A stretch of DNA of 64,000 bases from Heterostelium album PN500 (lineage: Eukaryota; Evosea; Eumycetozoa; Acytosteliales; Acytosteliaceae). Every line of letters starts with the position of its first letter. Positions within the stretch are counted from its first letter, which is position 1. The position numbers and the translations under genes are program-made. Shown in pieces: positions 54,533 to 64,000 of this stretch. The notes beneath the pieces are model-generated. The model was not told the DNA's origin. It saw only the letters and a program-made list of their open reading frames with translations, and made no database searches. The stretch lies in assembly GCF_000004825.1 (NCBI RefSeq), contig NW_008805103.1, positions 557,941 to 621,940 of the forward strand, read 5' to 3'.

Positions 54533-55056
54533 TTGAATCGATTATAAACAAAAGTAGAGTAACAATAGTACTGTACTACACTATACTATTGTTTGTTATC
54601 ATTTTGTTTAAACCACATTTTTAAACAAAAACAAAAAAGAAAGTTAAAAAAATCGTATTTACAAAATATTGTTGTAATTAACGGTGATCAAAGCTATGCT
54701 AAAAGGTAACCCAATGATCATATCAACACTTGTTTTTTTTTTCATCATTTTCTTTTGATTATAATGTCGACCTATCCACAAAACGGTGATAGTTTAAATT
54801 TTGACATTTTTGACATCTTTGACACCATTGACATATTTGACTAATTGTTTAAAATTTTAAACAATTTTGAGTCTTTATAAGTGTTATTATTTATTGTTCG
54901 AACACAAAAAATTAAATAAATTCATTACCAAAAAAAAAATATCAAAAATTTTTTAAAAAAAAAAAAAAAATAAATTAAAATTAATCGAAAGACAGAAAGA
55001 ACTTTAAAGTCATTCATCTCAAAAAAGATAATAATTAAAAATAGAATAAAAATAGA
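54533..55056. promoter_or_regulatory. Divergent intergenic region
   Basis: 524 bp between the starts of the B-box gene (leftward) and phlp2 (rightward). AT-rich with A-runs just before the phlp2 ATG and a short run of TTTGACATNTTTGAC repeats (about 54797-54845). No gene seen. Confidence 0.5.
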
Positions 55057-55947
55057 ATGTCAGGAGAAACAGAGTGGGATGATATTCAGATAAAGTTGGG
55101 CAACAAAGCTGCACCACCAAAGAAGTTGACAGAGGACGAGATATTCGATCTCATTCAAGAGGCTGCACAATATGCCTCTGAGAAAGAGAAACAAGAGAAG
55201 CTAGATAATGCTTCACTCGAAGACTTGAAAGAGATGGAAGACGATGAAGATGAACAAGTTTTAGAGAAATTAAGGTTTGAATTCAAAGAAAACAAAAACA
55301 AAAACAAAACAAAACTATTGGTTTTAACATTACTTGTTTACTTCCTTTTAATAACTTTATAGACAGAGAAGAATTGCACAAATGAAAGCGGAAGCAGAGA
55401 AAAATAAATTTGGTGAACTTTATGAGATTTCAGAGCCTGCCTATAAGAGTGAGGTAACAGAAACTACTGGTTATTTCGTTGTAGTATTACTTTTTAAGAA
55501 TGGGTATGTTATTATTTTACTTGTGTGAAAAGAGAGATAGTTTTGTTTGTTTATTTGTTATTAATTCATTCTTTTAGTATTCCACAATGTCAGTTGGTAA
55601 ATGAAATTTTGAAGGAATTGGCAAAGAAACATAGAGCAACCAAGTTCGTTCGAATTAGATCGGAGGAAGCTATTCACAACTACCCAGATAGAAACCTACC
55701 AACTATTTTGGTTTATTTCAATGGTATGATTGTCAATCAGATGATTACACTGGCAAAGATGTACGGTGATCAAGTCAATGCCAAAGACATAGAGTGGTGG
55801 CTGTCGAGATGCGGTGCAGTCAAGACTGAAATGAAAGAAGATCCAAGAACAGCAAAGAAAACCAACATCACAACCACCTCGAAATCATTAAACTCAAATC
55901 GTGCACGTATAGAAGATTCTGACGATGATTACTCTGACGACGATTAA
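55057..55947 (+). CDS. phlp2: Phosducin-like protein 2 (PDCL2/3 family)
   Basis: Exons 55057..55274, 55363..55503 and 55578..55947 give 242 residues. The N-terminus has the family hallmark TEWDDIQIKLGNKAAPPK. A helical segment with RRIAQMKAEAEKNKFG follows, then a thioredoxin-like domain (about residues 85-205: YFVVVLLFKNGIPQCQLVNE, KFVRIRSEEAIHNYPDRNLP, TILVYFNGMIVNQ). The redox CXXC is absent, as usual in this family. The tail is acidic (EDSDDDYSDDD). Family role: co-chaperone of the cytosolic chaperonin CCT, essential for growth in Dictyostelium and yeast. Confidence 0.93.
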
Positions 55948-56472
55948 TCGAAAAATAAAACAACTGTTACATAGCATAGCAACAACAACAACACCAAAAC
56001 TGTAATGATATAGTCTACAATCTTTAAAAACAATCAAAAATAAACCATATTAAAATTATAAATAAAAAATGTAACTAACTATTTCTAAATAACTCAATGT
56101 CCATTGATTTCCACTCTAATTCAGCTAATATGTGCAGATTAATATCAACACTATTACCAAAAATAAAAATCATTAATGATATTTGCTGAATTACGCACTT
56201 ATACGTTTTGAACACGACATTAAAGTGGGAAAATGATTAGAATGATAATAGTTTTGCTGTTCAAAAACATGGGGTATTTATCTAATTATTGTTTTTTCAA
56301 AAAAAAAAAAAAAAAAAAAAGGTTGTTTTATTTTTTGATGGTGTGAAATTTAACAACTGCAATCCTAATTGGTAATATTATTGATCTAATGTGAACTAAT
56401 AAAAAAAGAGAGTCATTATTTTCATTTCAATAACAACAACAACTGAAATAAATCAATCATAAATCATTAACA
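55948..56472. other. Spacer between phlp2 and the APH-fold kinase gene
   Basis: 525 bp of AT-rich DNA with a long A-tract at about 56299-56320. No RNA gene or ORF is supported. Confidence 0.5.
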
Positions 56473-57447
56473 ATGCCACTTTTCGAAACAATAGCTATCG
56501 ATTTAGAAAAACTAAGCTCTACTGCTGAGAAACATTGGGGTGTCACTGTTGGTGAATGCATCAAATCCAGTCAAAATCATACATATATTGCAACTGGAAA
56601 AGATGGTGAAAAGCTAATTTTACGTGCAACTCCAGACCCACAAAGACGTCGTATAGATTCTACCAGGTTGGAAGTTAAGCTGTTGGATTATCTTGCTGAT
56701 AACGGACTCGAAGTATGTCCGGCTCTGAAGAGTAACATCACCAATGAGTCGCTTGTCGTAATGGATGATCCATGTGTAATTATATGTCTCTATAGATTCG
56801 CTAAAGGCGAGCCAGTTGTCTATACTGAATGGCGATGGTTGGAAAACAAAGAGATTGTAGTGGCGCTCGGCCAATGGTTTGGAAAGCTACATCAACTCAC
56901 CCGGCGATTCCAAGTGGAAAATCCGGATCTAGCTAGTACCGCCAGACACTGGACAACCCTCCACGATTCGATACTCGCTAGCTACCAAGTGGATCCACTC
57001 GATCTTGCGGTGGAGAACGATTCTCAACACTTTGGAATCATACACGGCGACGTCAACCCGAGTAACTACTTCTGGCAACCCGATGTCAAGATGGTATCGA
57101 TGTTCGATTGGGATCAGCTACAGAGTGGTTATCTTCTCTACGATTTGTCCGCACCGATCTGGGGTGTCGTTACACTCGAGCAACACGGATCGACAATGGG
57201 AGCAGCTCCAGAGAACGCCAGCGCCAAACAATATACACAATGGCTGCTAGAGGGATACGAACCAATTGAAGGACCAGTCGATAGAAAGCGTCTCGAACGT
57301 ATGGTTACAATCAGACGTGAACTCTATGTTCGTTTCTGTAGTTCGGCTCTCAATGAACTCGCGCCAGAACACCCAATGGCTATATTCTGTAAAAAGATGA
57401 CTGATTACTTTGCTAATGAGAAAAGTTTCAATTTAAATTTATTCTAA
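56473..57447 (+). CDS. Aminoglycoside-phosphotransferase-fold (APH) kinase
   Basis: A single exon of 324 residues. The N-lobe includes QNHTYIATGKDGEKLILRAT, with the Arg in LILRA where eukaryotic-like kinases have the beta-3 Lys, as in many APH members. The catalytic loop is IIHGDVNPSNYFW (about residue 195) and the metal-binding motif MFDWDQLQSGYLLYDLS follows. The family covers phosphorylation of small molecules (homoserine, hydroxylysine, choline, sugars); the substrate cannot be read from sequence. It is most like bacterial and amoebal 'phosphotransferase enzyme family' members. Intact and intron-less. Confidence 0.85.
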   Translation: MPLFETIAIDLEKLSSTAEKHWGVTVGECIKSSQNHTYIATGKDGEKLILRATPDPQRRRIDSTRLEVKLLDYLADNGLEVCPALKSNITNESLVVMDDPCVIICLYRFAKGEPVVYTEWRWLENKEIVVALGQWFGKLHQLTRRFQVENPDLASTARHWTTLHDSILASYQVDPLDLAVENDSQHFGIIHGDVNPSNYFWQPDVKMVSMFDWDQLQSGYLLYDLSAPIWGVVTLEQHGSTMGAAPENASAKQYTQWLLEGYEPIEGPVDRKRLERMVTIRRELYVRFCSSALNELAPEHPMAIFCKKMTDYFANEKSFNLNLF

Positions 57448-58169
57448 AAAAAAAATAAAATCAAAAAAATATATGAATATGAATATATGTAATTTATAAA
57501 AAAAAAAAAAGATTATCATCTTTTTTGAAATATTATTTTTATCTGACTGATCATGATAAATTCAAATCTAAAAATACTTTTTTGTGCAAACATGATTGAG
57601 ATCCATTATTAGAAAAAAAAAAAAGTTTTTTGAAAACCAAAATTTGGACAAAACTATTTTTGCAAAACAAAAAAAAAAAAAAAAGATTATCATTATGTTA
57701 AAAAAGATGGTGTTGGTGCCAATACACTTTCCCCCTTTTTAATATTTTTTTTTTTAGAAAATCTCATCAATTTTTGATCAAAAATTATTAACGGTGTTAT
57801 TGTTACTGCTAAAATTTTCTTAATTTTTAATTGTATTATTACATATACTATTACACAAAATCAATCAATCGTCAATCCTCATTTCTTAATTTCATAGTAA
57901 ATACTAATTAATAGTTAAGTTTATATTTAGTCAATCAGCCAATCTATTTGTTGTATTTATTATTTATTTATTTCAAAAAAAAACAAAAAAAGTCTTTAAA
58001 ATCATTATTTATTATTATTATGTATTTTGAGAAAAATATTATATATTCTTTTTTTATAGATTGTTGTTGTTGTAATCTTTTCTAAATATAGTATAAAATA
58101 TTATTATTATTATTATAGTATTTAAATCGATTTAAATATAAAAATTTGGGGGAAACCATCAATCATATC
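57448..58169. other. Long AT-rich spacer before the seven-TM gene
   Basis: About 720 bp with several A- and T-tracts (57498, 57617, 57668, 57745). No ORF or RNA gene is supported. It probably holds the promoter of the seven-TM gene. Confidence 0.5.
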
Positions 58170-60013
58170 ATGGATCCATGGATTCGAATATTAGGATGGA
58201 TAGAGTTTATTGTTGCACTATTGGTGCTGTGTGCGCTTGGTACAGTCATTTATATAATAGCTAAATATCGACATTTAGAATTCAATAGATATTGGATTGT
58301 CAGATCGATTATATGTGGGTCTGCATTCATTTGGATTGTAAGTCTGATCATTGATCATTAATCATTAATCATTATCAAACACATACACATTCACGAATCT
58401 TGAAGACTAATCAGATCAATATTATCTAGCTCGCTCTGTTACTTGGTAATCAATTTCTATGGTATTCAGATGGAGGACTTTTCGGTTCGAATCCACGTTA
58501 CTATAAATATGTTTGTAGTCTACATCTATTCTTCACTGTCGGCAGCGCAGAACCATTGTTTTTTATTGTATTCTTATTTATTCTTAAATCAAAAACAAGG
58601 TATTATATACAATTAATTAAACTCTAGAAAATAAGCAATATTAACCAATCATCATCATCTTGTTGTTATTTTTTTAGTCCAAAGAGAAGTTCTTTGTATA
58701 TAGATGATCCAAATTATTATGTTGTAAAACGATCGATATTAGTTACTATTCCGGTGGTAATTCTCCATATTGCAATTCTTATTATAGCTGCATCGGATGT
58801 AAAGAAACCATCCAATCAATTTTGGAATACCTACGATGATGAAGCCAATAAATGTGTAATACCAATCATATCGACTATAGTTTTCGCCATATTCTTTATA
58901 ATCTTTTTGTTTTTCTTTGGTAAGTAAAGTAAACTTATAATAATAATAATAGTTCGAACCCTTTATTATATTAACAAAATCATCAAATCATCAAGTTTTA
59001 ATATCAAGAAAATTCGCCAGATCATTAATGAATAAGAATCTACTCAGCAGAATCAAATTATCAGCATTATGCTTTATACTATTCTTACCATTGGAATTGG
59101 CAACTCGTATTTTAATATTTTTCTTGGATATAAAGGTAATACAAAATATATATATTAAAATATTTGGAAATGAACTTTAATTTTAACCTTATTATTTTTA
59201 TTATAGCAAACACAAGCACTATATTATGCATTTTTCTTTGTAGATATTCTAGTGATAATTATTGCAGTTTCGGAATTTGTACTCTTCCCAATTCTCGATT
59301 CGATTGGATTCACAGTTTCACTGTCGAGCTTCAGTATCAGGGACTATAGAATCAACAGTCGAAACTATGAACACATCGACGAAAAGGATGTCATCTCTGT
59401 ACATACTTCAAGACCAGATGAAATTCTCACACCCAAAGAACCAAAACCACAAATTACAACTCAACAAAAAATGGCACTAAAACAGAAGCTTCAACAACAA
59501 ACAAATAACAACAACAATACCAGTGGTAATAATAATAGTAATGGAAATGATATAGAGATGGATAGATTAAAGAATAAGATATTCAATCGTGTCAAAGACA
59601 CCGAAGATATTAACAATAATCCATCCTCACCGTTTTCATCGCCACTCACATCGTCGACCTCTAATAAATCACCACCTCCACTGTCTCTACTGTCAGGCTC
59701 ACCAACAAACAACAACAACAACAATAGCAGCAACAATAACAATAACAACAACCTGTTACACCCACAACAACACCCAATCGGATCGGTATCATCTACATCA
59801 TCGACATCGTCATCAGGTCACGAAAGAAAGAAATCAAGAAGATTCTCACTCGCTATCAACATCAAAAAGAAGACTCCATCGCCAACTGAATCGCCCATTC
59901 TCACACCAACATCTGTATCTCCAACATCTACCACCAGAATTCTACAACCAACACCAGTCGATGACTTTAAGAGTCAACTAATGAAGTATTCACACCAGAA
60001 TCAAAGATTCTAA
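58170..60013 (+). CDS. Seven-transmembrane receptor-like protein with long cytosolic tail
   Basis: Five exons: 58170..58337, 58430..58599, 58678..58919, 58996..59135, 59207..60013. All are phase-consistent and give 508 residues. The start is the ATG at 58170. Seven hydrophobic helices are visible: IEFIVALLVLCALGTVIYII; the helix across exons 1/2; LFFTVGSAEPLFFIVFLFIL; ILVTIPVVILHIAILIIAA; IISTIVFAIFFIIFLFFF; LSALCFILFLPLELATRILI; and DILVIIIAVSEFVLF. The ~250-residue tail is Asn/Ser/Pro rich and carries a PKA-type site (RKKSRRFSLA, about nt 59826-59855). No N-terminal ectodomain or signal peptide is present, and I recognise no GPCR class signature. A G-protein-coupled receptor is likely but not proven. 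Convergent with pkaR. Confidence 0.75.
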
Positions 60014-60338
60014 TATAATATAAATCAAATAAAATAAATCAAAATAAAACAAAACAAAACAAAACCAAACACAATATAATTATTTCTTTAAAAAAAAAAA
60101 AAAAGAGGTTGATTGTACATTGATTATTATTATTATTTAGTTTTTTAAAAATAAATTTCTTTCTTTTTTTGTTTTTCATTTTTTTTTATTAATTCAATAT
60201 ATATTTATATATATTTATGTGTACTGTACAAAACTTACACTGCTTCAATGTAATTTTATTCCCTTGTTCTTTTTCAAAATTAGGGATATCATATTATTAA
60301 TAATATTATTGTTGTTGTTGTTGTTTTTGGTTGATTAG

Positions 60339-60377
<39 letters not shown>

Positions 60378-60481
60378 GTTTAAATTGGACTGTTGTTGTT
60401 GATGTTGATTTCTTTTCTTTACTTTTTAGTTGATGTGTTGGTATTGGTGATGGTGATGGTGCGTGTTTAACTTAAGCATAA
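60014..60481. other. Convergent spacer with short tandem repeats
   Basis: 468 bp between the seven-TM gene and pkaR stops. It contains AAAAC repeats (60040-60070), GTT repeats, and about five GGTTAGTT units at 60337-60380. AT-rich, no gene. Confidence 0.6.
60337..60380. repeat. (GGTTAGTT)n short tandem repeat
   Basis: About five 8-bp units in the 3' flank of pkaR. Simple repeat in a non-coding spacer; not telomeric, since it is internal and short. Confidence 0.85.
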
Positions 60482-61517
60482 CTACAATTGATTTGGTTTG
60501 TTGGGTGTGGACATATACTGATTATACATTTCCATGTTTCTGCGCAAGATATCTTCACAAGGTCCAAGCAGTCTGTTAAATCTTTGACGATCCATCTCTA
60601 CGCATTTGGTGGGTCCGACCGCTGTTACGGTGGCGGCACGAGGACGATCAGTCAAGAGTGCAATCTCACCGAAATAGTCTGAGCTATGCAGTCTCGATAC
60701 TTCGACGCCGTTGGTTGTCACCTTGACCTCACCATCGACAATAATATAGAATTTATCACCTTGCTCGCCTTGTCGTACAATAATATCACCGTCTTGGAAC
60801 GCACTAGGTTCCAGAGCGTCTGCCAAACTGACTCGCTCGTATTTATCCAAATGTCTGAGTATCGAAACCTTTTCCAAGAAATTCTCATACAGTTTTCTCT
60901 TCTTTATAGTTGTATCCATCAAAATTCTACGATAAGTCATTCTATCTATTGCCCATAGTCTAACATCTGTTCTTGCCTACAATTATAATCAATCAATCAA
61001 TATTTAATACTCTTTAAACAAAAAACAACAACAACAATTAACTTACAATAACTGTTGCAGCTCTTGGACTTCCATAGATTAACGCTAACTCACCGAAACT
61101 ACCACCTTCATATACATCCATCACGTGAAGTGGTGGTTGATTCTCCTTATTTACATAGATATCACAGATACCTTGATCGATGACATAAAAGTTGTCACCT
61201 TCGTCACCCTGTTTGATGATGACATCACCCTGTTTGTAGTGTACTTCAAACATAGCGGCAAACACTGAATTTCTTTCCTCTTCCTCTAGATGACTAAACA
61301 TAATATTCTTTTTCAAAGCTTGATCTAGACGTTGTTGTGTCTCCTCTGATTTCGGTATAGTCGGAATGGCATTGACCGGTTGCTCACCGAGCGACTCACT
61401 ACTGATAGCACCACGACGTTTACTAAGAATGTTTCCATGTTCATCCATCATCCTTGAGTTCGTCCTGATATTTGCCTTCTCTGTTGCTGTCTGATTAGAA
61501 CCATTTGTCATTTTCAT
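60482..61517 (-). CDS. pkaR: cAMP-dependent protein kinase regulatory subunit
   Basis: Exons 61517..61047 and 60976..60482 give 321 residues, collinear with D. discoideum PkaR. The first ~30 residues are short and polar with no dimerisation/docking helix bundle, as known for the monomeric Dictyostelium R subunit. The inhibitory pseudosubstrate is KRRGAISSE. Two cyclic-nucleotide-binding domains follow, with phosphate-binding cassettes [18 protein letters not shown] and [17 protein letters not shown], both keeping the essential Arg and Glu. The intron lies exactly inside the first cassette after RAATVI. An in-frame ATG at 61511 is an alternative start and fits the D. discoideum N-terminus better. 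Role: holds PKA-C inactive until cAMP binds, controlling aggregation, sporulation and germination. Confidence 0.97.
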
Positions 61518-63517
61518 CCTTTTTCTTTATTATTTATTATATTATTGTAATATTGATTTGTTTGTTTATTTGTTTATTTGTAATATTGAAAATAAATATA
61601 TATAAATAAATCTGTTATAATTAATTATTAAATGATTATTATTATTATTGTTTTATGATAAGAGAAGAAAAGATACAAATAGAGAGAGAATAGAATATAT
61701 TAGTTATAATAATAAAAAATGAATTAAAATTGTATTGAATTTGATGATATAATATCTATAAAAATAATAAATAATAATAAATTAATGAACAAATTAATTT
61801 AAAATTAATTTAAATGAAAAAAAAGCAAAATAAGTGAAATTGTGTGTGTTTGTAAAAATAAATTAATAAATTGAGTGAGGGTGCAACTGAGGATAATTAA
61901 TTTTTTTTTATTTATTACACAACAATAACAATGAGATTTATAAAGATTGATGATGATGATTTAGATAAAATTGTATATATTTGGTAATAGAAAAGAATGC
62001 GGAGTGAGTAAATTAATAAATTAGGAGTGAAGCTGATGTGTGCGATAATATTATGTGAGGGAAATGCAAAATTGTTACTACTATTTATGTGGTTTGTTGT
62101 TGTTGTGTTTAATGATATATATATATTTTATATATAATATATATTTGGTATAGAGTTTGTTTATTTTTAGTACAATTATAATGTGATGTGATATGATTGA
62201 TATGCTATTACAATAGTAAGTAAATAATTTTATTTTATTTTAGTTTATACAAATATTTAGTTATACAATTGTTGTTAATTTTTTGTTTTAATAATAAAAA
62301 ACTAACTAACTAATTAAACAAAATTTAAAGTTTGAAAGATAGATTTGTTTGATTAATGATGATGATTGTTTAAATAGATTGATAGGGTAGTGAGTGTTGT
62401 GTTGTGTTATGTCATTTAAATACATTTATTGGTAGTATGGAATGGCAATATTTATGAATAAAATAATATCGATTTAAAAGAAAACATTTAGGTGGGTTGT
62501 AGTGAAATATAAGGTGTTGGTTATTTCTTTTTCCAACTAAATATGTATTTGATTGTATCGATTGTACTATTATCACTACACCAAAAGGATAACAAGCAAA
62601 CCAACAATCAAATAAAAAAGCAAACAATTTAATTGTTTTAACAGTAGCAATATAAAATGCGAATAAAATTTAATGTGCTTATTGATTTGTTGTTTGATGA
62701 TGGTCTGTGACTGATTGGGTTGTTTGTATTGATTGACTGACTGACTGACTGATAGAATGACAAAGTCGTTACATATGTAAGTAAATACATATAATAAATC
62801 ACTTTCGTTCTTTAAATATCAATATTAATTTGAAATGGACTGATGATGATTGATGGTTATAAATATTATCATGATAATATTTGTACTAGTACCTTTTTTT
62901 TATCAGCTTTATTTATAATGTCAAAAAGAAATAAAATGGTAGTATTACTTATATATACTCTACATGTAAAATATTAGAACAATCTATCTATCTATCGTCT
63001 TGTGTAAATATCTATTTCAAATCTAAATCGATTGTTATGTTAGGATGTTTGTTTGTGCTTTGTTAGATTTTACTTTTTTTTTTATTGTTTTTTTTTATAA
63101 TGATAGAGAAATCATTAAATTGAAAGCAAGTAATAAACGTCAGATACGATTGTTATTGAAACTCCACCAACTAACAAGACACAACAAGGACAAAATAATC
63201 AAATCAGTCAGTAAATAAGTCAGACAGTCAACCAGTCAGTCAGTAAATAAGTCAATTTAGTCGAGTCAATTAATTCTTTTCATTTAATTAATTGAAAAAA
63301 AATCAAAACTACCATATATAAATCCATCCATCCATACATCCACACACCCAAAATTAATTATATATAACTACAGACATACAAATAGATAGGATTAACACCA
63401 AAAAACACAAAAGGTTGTAAAATTTACTTACGAGTAAAATGTGGTTTAAACTACAACTTTTTCACTTTACAATGTTGTTGTTGTTATTGTTGTCTGAATC
63501 AATATAATATTATTCCA

Positions 63518-63557
<40 letters not shown>

Positions 63558-64000
63558 TCTCTTTGGGAAAATGAAATCCAAATAAATAGAATTTACTATA
63601 TTTATATAATGTCCTATTAAATCTATCTTATCTCTATTCTGTTTAGGTTTAATTGTTGACTATACTGACTGACTGACTGACTGATTAATTGTTTGATTGT
63701 TTGATTACTTGATTGATTGATTGAATCACTCACTCACTTCTGTTCTGATTGAAAATTAAGAAAATAATAATGTAATGTTATAATGAATATGAGATGATGA
63801 TAATGTAGTAGTAGTAGTAGTATGATGATGATAATGATGATGATGATGGTAATGGTGATGGTGTATTTTTATTATTTTTATTATTTTTTATTTGGTGTGT
63901 GCGTGTGTATTTGATGTATCAAAATAATACAATTCTCACTCCCCTACCACTAAACATATCAATATAATATAATTAAAGAAATTGTATATTCTGTCTCGAT
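61518..64000. promoter_or_regulatory. 2.5 kb apparently non-coding region upstream of pkaR
   Basis: No ORF with domain support in either strand. The sequence is AT-rich with many simple repeats: TG/TA tracts near 62110-62150, GACT repeats at 62736 and 63663, an AAT tract at 63515-63555, and ATG/GAT repeats at 63780-63860. On the minus strand there is a splice-donor-like CTCGTAAGTAAAT at about 63424-63446, so a 5' UTR exon of pkaR is conceivable. It probably holds long developmental control sequences, or an unrecognised non-coding gene. Confidence 0.45.

Noticed and set aside
58484-58494. GGTTCGAATCC resembling a tRNA T-loop
   Set aside because: It lies inside exon 2 of the seven-TM gene, and no acceptor stem, D-loop or anticodon arm can be folded around it.
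60337-60380. GGTTAGTT units as an internal telomere-like repeat
   Set aside because: Too short, imperfect and surrounded by other simple repeats between two ordinary genes.
62412-62627. 71-codon minus-strand open frame upstream of pkaR
   Set aside because: No domain, no codon bias, and AT-rich composition like the flanking non-coding DNA.

Overview
The window looks like nuclear chromosome from a dictyostelid social amoeba. It has AT-rich intergenic DNA full of homopolymer and AAT/AAC repeats, short (about 45-130 nt) AT-rich GT-AG introns, Asn/Gln/Ser/Thr runs in proteins, and orthologues of Dictyostelium genes (rab7A, pkaR, phlp2, FNIP-repeat proteins, a DIRS-like fossil). Coding regions are less AT-biased than I would expect for D. 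discoideum and the proteins differ from that species, so another dictyostelid, for example a Heterostelium- or Cavenderia-like one, is likely. The species call is an inference.

Left core region (1-23.4 kb): a conserved housekeeping block. In order: the 3' part of an NDR/LATS-type kinase, a small NDUFA8-like complex I subunit, a WD40 protein, an importin-alpha/TMCO6-like ARM protein, a two-TM membrane protein, a decayed unknown gene, cytosolic IleRS (5' end apparently frameshifted), rab7A, a FERM protein, a catalytically dead one-lobe eIF4A-like protein, the tRNA thiolation factor CTU2, then two heme enzymes (coproporphyrinogen oxidase and ferrochelatase) head to head across 372 bp.

Accessory region (23.4-49.9 kb): a tandem array of nine two-exon F-box/FNIP-repeat genes, all on the plus strand, in two subfamilies, with at least three broken members and two small fragments. 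A minus-strand ankyrin-repeat gene sits inside the array. Its 3' end was co-duplicated with one FNIP gene in a recent ~2.2 kb tandem duplication. Also here are a small secreted Cys-rich peptide gene, a PD-(D/E)XK-like (restriction-endonuclease fold) protein otherwise typical of fungi, a broken DIRS-like retroelement, and two related patches of possible element-derived ORF.

Right core region (49.9-64 kb): conserved genes again. These are fidgetin-like 1 AAA ATPase, a small secreted protein, a B-box/beta-propeller-like protein, phosducin-like protein 2, an APH-fold kinase, a seven-TM protein with a PKA-consensus tail, and the PKA regulatory subunit pkaR, followed by 2.5 kb of apparently non-coding DNA. 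The most interesting items are the FNIP/F-box plus ankyrin array, the dead eIF4A lobe, the divergent heme gene pair and the PD-(D/E)XK gene.
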